A stretch of DNA of 64,000 nt, from contig DYIF01000011.1 of assembly GCA_020723765.1 (NCBI GenBank), positions 1-64,000 on the forward strand, in the 5' to 3' direction. Positions 58,710-64,000 of this stretch are shown piece after piece. Position 1 is the first letter of the stretch, and each line of letters begins with the position of its first letter. The translations under genes were made by a program, and so were the position numbers. The stretch is from Elusimicrobium minutum (GTDB lineage Bacteria > Elusimicrobiota > Elusimicrobia > Elusimicrobiales > UBA9959). A model generated the notes under the pieces. The model searched no databases. It had not been told where the DNA came from and saw nothing but the letters and a program-made list of their open reading frames with translations.

Positions 58710-60239
58710 TTATATTTCGGAAGTTTTTTTAAGATAGTAATTTTGTCCCATCGAAAAAATGCTGTTTACTATCCAGTAAAGCACCAAGCCGCTTGGGAAA
58801 GTTAAAAACAAAAACGTAAATATTACGGGCATCCATTTCATTATCATTGCCTGAGACTGATCCTGAGTCGGTTGAGGAGTCATATAATTTTGTAAAAACA
58901 TAAGAGCGCCCATAAGTATCGGCAAAACGTAATAAGGGTCCTTATCTGATAAGTCTTTTATCCATAATATAAATCCGGCTCCGTGTAAGTCCCATGAATT
59001 TCTTAAAGTGGTAAAAAGAGCGAAAAATATCGGTATCTGAAGCAACATCGGCCAGCATCCCGAGAAAGGGTTTGCCCCGTATTTTTTATATAACTGCATA
59101 AGTTCCATATTCATTCTCTGCGGATCTTTTTTATATCTTTCTTGTATGGATTTCATCTCCGGCTGCATTTTTTTCATTATTGCCATGGCTTTATAAGATT
59201 TCATGGAAAGAGGGAGCATTATTATCTGTATCAATACGCTTAAAAGTATTATGGCGGTGCCGTAATTTTTTGTTATTCCGTAAAAGTATTTTAAAAGGGA
59301 ATTGGCTATTTTAGCTAACGGAGCGAAAAAACCGAAGTCTATGCTTAAATGCAAGCCGTTGCCTAAACCTTTTAAAAGTTTATAATCCTTCGGTCCGGAG
59401 TAGAATTTTATCTCTATTTTTTTAGAAGAGTTAGGCTCTACCGTTATGTTTGATACGAGTTTAATGCGAGGCGCGGTATGCTCGTCTATTTTATCGTCAA
59501 TGTTCTTTATCGATGAAAATATCCCGTCGTTCATAACCGCGAACAGAAAATATCTGTTGTCTATCGCGGACCACAGCCAGTCTCCCATCGAGTAATCGGA
59601 TTTTATTTGTTCTATTACGGGATTTTTTCTTCCTTCTCTCTGATATGAGTATATGGCTCTCCAGAGTTTTGGGTTTTCCTTTTCCTCGCTTTTTACGGTA
59701 TTAAGTCCAGGGCCTAAGGAAAGTTCGGAGTTTATTTTGTATGCGTTTTTCGTTTTGTTTTTTAATTCTATCTCAAGGACATTCATCTTTGCGTCTTTTG
59801 AAATCGTTAATCTTTTGATTATATCCATTTCCCTTGTTTTGGCTTCTACCGTTACGGAATTTTCCGAGGATGAAATCTTTTCGTATTTATATTCCGAAAG
59901 TATCGATAAGAAAGGATTCGATTTGTCTATTATTAAATCTATCTCCTGTACCGGGCCTTTATATAATATGCTTTTAATTCCGAGGTCCGAAGTCAATATG
60001 TATTTTGCCTTATCAGATGTTATTGCGTATTCTTTTTCTTCGGATTTTAAATTATTATTTGTCGACTGGTTCGGTTTAAAATCTTTCAATTCATTTTCCG
60101 GTTTTATGTTTTTTTCCGAAGTTAAAGATTTGGCTGGCTGATTTTCATGTTGAGTTTTCGGAGGCGGAGTTACCCAGGTAAACCACACTATGTATATTAA
60201 AGACGATAAAACAAGAGCAAGTACTAAATTTTTTTGCAT
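58710..60239 (-). CDS. yidC: Membrane protein insertase YidC
   Basis: A 509-residue protein of the long, Gram-negative type: an N-terminal membrane helix (about 4-20), a periplasmic beta-sandwich domain (about 60-300) and a C-terminal five-helix insertase core (about 320-500: YGTAIILLSVLIQIIMLPL, MKKMQPEMKSIQERYKKDPQRMN, FSGCWPMLLQIPIFFALF, FPSGLVLYWIVNSIFS). It inserts proteins in the inner membrane. It is 19 bases downstream of yidD. Confidence 0.96.
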   Translation of the reverse strand: MQKNLVLALVLSSLIYIVWFTWVTPPPKTQHENQPAKSLTSEKNIKPENELKDFKPNQSTNNNLKSEEKEYAITSDKAKYILTSDLGIKSILYKGPVQEIDLIIDKSNPFLSILSEYKYEKISSSENSVTVEAKTREMDIIKRLTISKDAKMNVLEIELKNKTKNAYKINSELSLGPGLNTVKSEEKENPKLWRAIYSYQREGRKNPVIEQIKSDYSMGDWLWSAIDNRYFLFAVMNDGIFSSIKNIDDKIDEHTAPRIKLVSNITVEPNSSKKIEIKFYSGPKDYKLLKGLGNGLHLSIDFGFFAPLAKIANSLLKYFYGITKNYGTAIILLSVLIQIIMLPLSMKSYKAMAIMKKMQPEMKSIQERYKKDPQRMNMELMQLYKKYGANPFSGCWPMLLQIPIFFALFTTLRNSWDLHGAGFILWIKDLSDKDPYYVLPILMGALMFLQNYMTPQPTQDQSQAMIMKWMPVIFTFLFLTFPSGLVLYWIVNSIFSMGQNYYLKKTSEI

Positions 60240-60258
60240 TAAATCCTCCTTTTTAAAT

Positions 60259-60525
60259 TCATTTTAACGGGTCGTAACCACCCTTTGAAAACGGATTGCA
60301 CCTTACGATTCTCCAAACAGAAATAATGGTCGCTTTTAAAGGGTTATATTTTTTAAAAGCCTCTCTGGAATACTCGGAACAGCTCGGGTAATACCTGCAT
60401 GACGAAGGCCCTATTATCAATCTTATCGATTTCCAGCTAATCCATAGCAGGTCTATCGTCGCTGAAAAGATTTTTTTTATAAAAAAGTTTTTCAAATTCT
60501 TCTCTGACATCTTTATAGTCTTCAA
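60259..60525 (-). CDS. yidD: Membrane protein insertion efficiency factor YidD
   Basis: An 88-residue protein with the YidD core [28 protein letters not shown] (positions about 33-60) and ending [13 protein letters not shown]. Known YidD helps insertion through YidC. The first codon at 60525, or the in-frame ATG at 60510, lies well inside rnpA, giving an unusually long out-of-frame overlap of 74-89 bases with its last codons. Confidence 0.92.
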   Translation of the reverse strand: MKTIKMSEKNLKNFFIKKIFSATIDLLWISWKSIRLIIGPSSCRYYPSCSEYSREAFKKYNPLKATIISVWRIVRCNPFSKGGYDPLK

Positions 60526-60808
60526 CTTTGCATTTGGATTTAGGCTTTATTAAAAATACGACTCCTTTAATTATCCGTTCTCTGTTTAATCTAAAGAACT
60601 CTCTTACCAGTCTCTTTATCCTGTTTCTTCTAAAAGCCGTTCCTACCTCTTTGTTTGTTAATAACCCTATTTTAAAAGCGGAATTGTCCGCTATTGAGAG
60701 AACATAAATCAAAAAGTTCGGAGATTCAAACCTCCTTCCTTTTTTTAGCGTAGTGGAAAAAAGACTTGAGTTTTTAAGCCTTAAATCGGAAAAAGCGAAT
60801 TTTTTCAC
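60437..60808 (-). CDS. rnpA: Ribonuclease P protein component
   Basis: A 123-residue protein with the RnpA-specific [22 protein letters not shown] near 54-75 and a phe/leu-rich N-terminus. It binds the RNase P RNA for tRNA 5' processing. The start codon is GTG at 60808, one base after the rpmH stop codon. The 3' end overlaps yidD. Length is normal. Confidence 0.94.
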   Translation of the reverse strand: MKKFAFSDLRLKNSSLFSTTLKKGRRFESPNFLIYVLSIADNSAFKIGLLTNKEVGTAFRRNRIKRLVREFFRLNRERIIKGVVFLIKPKSKCKVEDYKDVREEFEKLFYKKNLFSDDRPAMD

Positions 60809-60809
60809 A

Positions 60810-60947
60810 TCACTCTGGAATAAGATTCCATCTGCCTTTTCTTCTTCTGGCGGATAAAACCTTTCTTCCGCCTTTGGTTTTCATTCTGGCTCTAAAACCT
60901 ATTGTCTTTTTTCTTCTTCTTACGTTTGGTCTATAAGTCGGTAACAT
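60810..60947 (-). CDS. rpmH: Ribosomal protein bL34
   Basis: A 45-residue protein starting [20 protein letters not shown] and ending [12 protein letters not shown], with [18 protein letters not shown] in the middle: a canonical L34. It is highly basic and is part of the 50S subunit. No Shine-Dalgarno is present; TATAAT lies nine bases before ATG, which gives at most a three-base leader. It heads the rnpA-yidD-yidC-jag-mnmE-mnmG-rsmG operon. dnaA is not beside it; a PorV-like gene lies upstream instead. Confidence 0.96.
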   Translation of the reverse strand: MLPTYRPNVRRRKKTIGFRARMKTKGGRKVLSARRRKGRWNLIPE

Positions 60948-61001
60948 AATAAATATATTATATCAAATTATTTTGAATTCGGTATTAATTTGTTTTTTTG
61001 G

Positions 61002-61925
61002 TTAAAAATTTAAGCTTATTCCGAACCTGTTTATTCCGTCCAGATCTCCCATTGAAGAATATGAATAATCAAATTTGATGGATTTATAATAAATTCCAAA
61101 TCCGCCCGAAAATCCCGAACTTTTTAAATCTTTGGATATGGTATTGTACCCCGCTCTAATCGCTCCTTTTGTATTCTCTCCGAAAGAATGAAAATACTCT
61201 ACTCCTAAGGCCGTATAAGATTGGGCGTCTTTCGGAGATCCGATATCCGCAGATAATATCAAATTATTTGTTATTTCATATCCTGCGCCTAATTTTAAAG
61301 TAATCGGAAGGGTTTCGGATATGTCCGAATACTTGATTTTTGTTCCTAAATTCTGAGCGACAAATCCTATTTTAAGTTTTTTATCCAAGAGTTGTTTATA
61401 TTGCGCCCCGATATCCAGTGCGAAAGCCGTCGCGGAGTTGTCTATTTTGGAATATATGTATTTTATGTTTATTCCCAGATATACGGATTGTATTTCTTTG
61501 GCTAAGGATAATGTCGCCGCCATATCCTTGGGGGTTATTTTGCCGGTGGCCGCTCCTGAAGTATCTCTTGTGATTATATCGTCGTAATTCAAATATTGAA
61601 GGCCTATTCCCATGGCGCCCCATTTTGTAGCTTTTGCATATCCGAGCCAGTCGTAATTTATATCTTCAAAAAGAGAGGCGTGAGTGAAACCTATTTCTTT
61701 TGTTTTTATATTTAAAAGACCGGCCGGATTCCAATAAATAGATGAGGAGTCGTCGGTTATCGCGGTAAATGCGGTTCCCATACCGTTAGCTCTGGGGCCT
61801 GGTCCTATTTTAAGAAACTGGACGGAAGATGTGCCGGCATAATCCGATGAAAAGTTAGCGTTAGCTTTTATAATTATCGCCGGAGATATTAAAACAATCA
61901 ATAAGATTTTTGTTGTATTTTTCAT
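61002..61925 (-). CDS. PorV/PorQ family outer-membrane barrel-like protein
   Basis: A 307-residue protein with a signal peptide (about 1-23) and a FadL-like PorV/PorQ (UPF0164) signature: FLKIGPGPRANGMGTAFTAITDDSSSIYWNPAGL near residues 38-71 (the canonical 'GPGARAMGMGGAFVAxADDAxAxYWNPAGL'). Alternating strands follow, and it ends in Phe (GISLNF), as outer-membrane barrels do. PorV in Bacteroidota shuttles type IX secretion cargo. GGGG lies before ATG. It follows, ten bases downstream, a BNR-repeat protein with a FlgD-like C-terminal domain. Confidence 0.92.
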   Translation of the reverse strand: MKNTTKILLIVLISPAIIIKANANFSSDYAGTSSVQFLKIGPGPRANGMGTAFTAITDDSSSIYWNPAGLLNIKTKEIGFTHASLFEDINYDWLGYAKATKWGAMGIGLQYLNYDDIITRDTSGAATGKITPKDMAATLSLAKEIQSVYLGINIKYIYSKIDNSATAFALDIGAQYKQLLDKKLKIGFVAQNLGTKIKYSDISETLPITLKLGAGYEITNNLILSADIGSPKDAQSYTALGVEYFHSFGENTKGAIRAGYNTISKDLKSSGFSGGFGIYYKSIKFDYSYSSMGDLDGINRFGISLNF

Positions 61926-61935
61926 TTTTTCCCCT

Positions 61936-64000
61936 TTATCTTTCGACTGCTATTTTTATTTTTTTTGTAGAGTTAGACTGGTCTTTTAATAAAACCACAT
62001 AGATTCCGCTTGCGACCTCTCTGCCCCAATCGTTTTTGCCATCCCATAAGGCTTTACCGTTTGAATCCGCCTTTATCTTTCTTACCAGCTGTCCCAATAT
62101 AGTGTATATTTTGGCTTCGGATTGAGGCATAATGTTTTCAATGCTCATTCCGGCAGTATGTTTTTTGGGATTAAAAGGAATCGGATAGGCTATCGGGGCC
62201 GGTACGGTCGAAAGAGGATTATACTGGGCTACTATAAAAGATGAAAAATGGTCTATCGTAGCCGTTAGCTCTTTGTTTATTTTGTCTATTATCGTTTCTA
62301 TTACCACATATCCGGAGCCGCTTTCGTTTAATCTTAAAACCGTGAGTTTATCCTCGTTAAGCCCAGGAATATCGGCCAAATTGTATTTTATTTTTACCGT
62401 AATCGGTTTAGAAGGTTGAGATCCGGTGTTTGTGGTTATGTTAAAACCTAATTTTGAGGGTATTATTTTAGAGTCCGACGGAGTTGTAGGTATAAAAGGA
62501 GCAGAAAATAAAAATGTTCCTGATGGAAATGCTCCTGGCGGTATTTGTATATTAAAAACCGAACCGTATGCGGATGTCGTTATTATTATCGTATCTTCGG
62601 TGTCGGATACCGTTATCGGCGAGATTTCGGCTTTATATAAACCTTCCGATGTTCCCGCAAAAACGGAACCTCTGGCAAAAGCTCTCGTTCCGTTAAAACC
62701 GCTTCCCACTAAAATCCAGTTTTTCCCATCGTCTATGCTTGTATATATCTTATCGTCCACTCCTAAATACATTATTCTACCTCCGTTGTCGGTTTTAAAC
62801 AAAGCGAACTTTTTTATTCCTCCTCCGGAGCTTGTATAAAGCTTTGTCCATGTATTGCCGGAATCTGTGCTTTTTACCAGATTCCAATCGTTTGATACAT
62901 ATAGGATATTATTGTTATCGGGGTCTAACTGCATGCTGTTTATCCATCCAGTTCCTGAACTCCCCGAGATTGCGGTATCAAGAGACTCAATTTTGGACCA
63001 AACCGATCTGTCTTCGTCTACACTTTTATAAAGATGCGAGTTTTCGTCGTTTGCAAAATCTTCAAACGCCACAACATACATTGGATATGGAGGAATTGTC
63101 GATATCGCTATAAAAGTTACTGTGGGCGTCGATTCGTTTAAAAAATCGACTCTTGACCAGTCTTGACCTAAATTAGGACTTTGATAAAGTCCCGGACCGT
63201 CCATCTGGTCTTTTGACATACCCGTTCCTAAATAAAAAGTTCCTGTATTGTTAGGGTCTTCTATCATCGCTATTAAGTTGCCTATATTGCCGTTTCCTAT
63301 TTCCGAATTATTAATTTGATTCCAGCTAAAACCGTCGTCTTCCGTTTTGTAAATATTCCCGGCTATTGCGGCGTAAGTCGCATCTCCTCTCGATATTATT
63401 CCGTTATAGTTATGTGTTATTCCGTATCTTAATTCGTCTATTTTTATGTTTTCCCAGGTTTCCCCTTTGTCTTTAGTTATATAAATATCGCTATAGCTTC
63501 CGGCATAGATAATACTTGAGTTTAAGGGGTTATTATAAAGCGAATAAAAAGCGAGATTATAGAGCCCCTTGTTGGAAGGAGAAAATTCCGTAATCGGATT
63601 TCCATCTCCTTTATATATCGCCGAGTCTCCATATAAATAAATTTTATCGTCGGATTTGGAGTAAAGAATATTGCCTTGAATATAAGGGGATAGCGAATAA
63701 TTTGCAAAAGTAGAGTCTATTTCGATATTATCAGACCAGTTGTTGCCGTCGTCTTGAGTATCTGTACAATAGTGTCCGGAACATAATATTAAGGAGTTAT
63801 TTCCTCTTACCGCTATTTTGAAATATTTATTTGGGTCCGGTGTCATATCGGGTAAATTTAATAATTCGCTCCATGTTTCTCCGCCGTCGGAGCTTTTTAA
63901 AACCATTTCGTCTCCAGAGGCGTATATTTCCGAAGGGTTATCGGGGTTGAAAGATAAAGAATAGATTTCATACAAATTGCCCGAATCGTCGTATTCGTAT
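61936..64000 (-). CDS. BNR/Asp-box repeat protein with FlgD-like C-terminal domain (5' end outside the window)
   Basis: The frame stays open to the window edge, so the N-terminus is missing; at least 688 residues are seen. Asp-box (BNR) motifs recur: SSDGGETW, TKDKGETW, TEDDGFSW, STDSGNTW, SIDDGKNW, typical of sialidase/sortilin-type beta propellers. A ZU5-like region (about residues 450-590 of the visible part) precedes the final ~75 residues, which form a FlgD-Ig/T9SS-type sorting domain: PIPFNPKKH, AKIYTILGQLVRKI, LWDGKNDWGREVASGIYVVLL. The protein is probably secreted or surface-exposed, and may be delivered by a PorV-linked pathway. Confidence 0.85.
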   Translation of the reverse strand, partial: YEYDDSGNLYEIYSLSFNPDNPSEIYASGDEMVLKSSDGGETWSELLNLPDMTPDPNKYFKIAVRGNNSLILCSGHYCTDTQDDGNNWSDNIEIDSTFANYSLSPYIQGNILYSKSDDKIYLYGDSAIYKGDGNPITEFSPSNKGLYNLAFYSLYNNPLNSSIIYAGSYSDIYITKDKGETWENIKIDELRYGITHNYNGIISRGDATYAAIAGNIYKTEDDGFSWNQINNSEIGNGNIGNLIAMIEDPNNTGTFYLGTGMSKDQMDGPGLYQSPNLGQDWSRVDFLNESTPTVTFIAISTIPPYPMYVVAFEDFANDENSHLYKSVDEDRSVWSKIESLDTAISGSSGTGWINSMQLDPDNNNILYVSNDWNLVKSTDSGNTWTKLYTSSGGGIKKFALFKTDNGGRIMYLGVDDKIYTSIDDGKNWILVGSGFNGTRAFARGSVFAGTSEGLYKAEISPITVSDTEDTIIITTSAYGSVFNIQIPPGAFPSGTFLFSAPFIPTTPSDSKIIPSKLGFNITTNTGSQPSKPITVKIKYNLADIPGLNEDKLTVLRLNESGSGYVVIETIIDKINKELTATIDHFSSFIVAQYNPLSTVPAPIAYPIPFNPKKHTAGMSIENIMPQSEAKIYTILGQLVRKIKADSNGKALWDGKNDWGREVASGIYVVLLKDQSNSTKKIKIAVER

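Noticed and set aside
60948-61001. Replication origin or DnaA boxes next to rpmH
   Set aside because: The gap is 54 bp, no TTATCCACA-like box is visible, and dnaA is not adjacent.
1-64000. CRISPR array, insertion sequence, prophage or toxin-antitoxin pair
   Set aside because: I saw no regularly spaced direct repeats, transposase or integrase domains, terminal inverted repeats around genes, or typical small paired toxin-antitoxin genes.

Overview
The window is an AT-rich, densely packed bacterial chromosome segment with no mobile element, CRISPR array or prophage. The cell is diderm: there is a PorV/PorQ-like outer-membrane barrel, a thioredoxin-fold lipoprotein, a large YidC with a periplasmic domain, and a MurE carrying the DNPR signature of meso-diaminopimelate ligases. 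Oxygen-independent enzymes (ThiH rather than ThiO, PPDK, several radical SAM enzymes) suggest an anaerobe or facultative anaerobe. Secreted chymotrypsin-fold proteases, a peptide (POT) importer, PPDK and FlgD-type C-terminal domains fit an Elusimicrobiota-like peptide degrader. The phylum call is an inference and not proven by anything in the window.

Layout. 0.1-5.6 kb: a divergent glutamine synthetase and an M23 peptidase (+), then cinA-tlpA-RMD1 (-). 5.7-14.3 kb (+): oligopeptidase B-like peptidase, PPDK, then gmk-rpoZ-udg-priA, where PriA has lost its helicase motifs. 14.3-17.5 kb: peptide transporter and two uncharacterised genes, followed by a 380-bp non-coding stretch of degenerate short repeats. 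17.9-21.4 kb (+): tyrS-fecR-thpR-mltG. 21.8-22.2 kb: tRNA-Ala(CGC) with a decayed partial copy beside it. 22.2-25.6 kb: asnS, a GAF-PAS protein and an HD phosphohydrolase. 25.7-34.3 kb: two secreted serine proteases flank a crp/fnr-hisS-aspS-lipA-radical SAM operon (-) and a nitroreductase (+). 34.3-39.2 kb (-): thiSGHFE plus a methyltransferase and a membrane protein. 40.5-51.6 kb (-): the division and cell-wall cluster mraZ-rsmH-(48-aa ORF)-ftsL-ftsI-murE-murF-mraY-murD-ftsW-murG. 51.8-60.9 kb (-): MA-like peptidase, a membrane protein, rsmG-mnmG-(membrane protein)-mnmE-jag-yidC-yidD-rnpA-rpmH. 61.0-64.0 kb (-): a PorV-like protein and a BNR-repeat protein with a FlgD-like C-terminal domain, cut by the window edge.

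Most striking signals. (1) The two secreted serine protease genes each carry the palindrome TAGGAC-N4-GTCCTA about 75 bp upstream of the start codon, in front of -35/-10 elements with the same 16-bp spacing. A Crp/Fnr-family regulator is encoded between them, so this looks like a small protease regulon. (2) The mraZ promoter is nearly ideal and is followed by four 10-bp-phased MraZ boxes. (3) PriA lacks Walker A, DEEH and the motif VI arginines. (4) Several genes (cinA, thiS, the 39.3-kb flavoprotein) have TATAAT exactly six bases before ATG and no Shine-Dalgarno, which points to leaderless mRNAs. (5) The terminator-like hairpin between ppdK and gmk contains the only plausible ribosome binding site for gmk.
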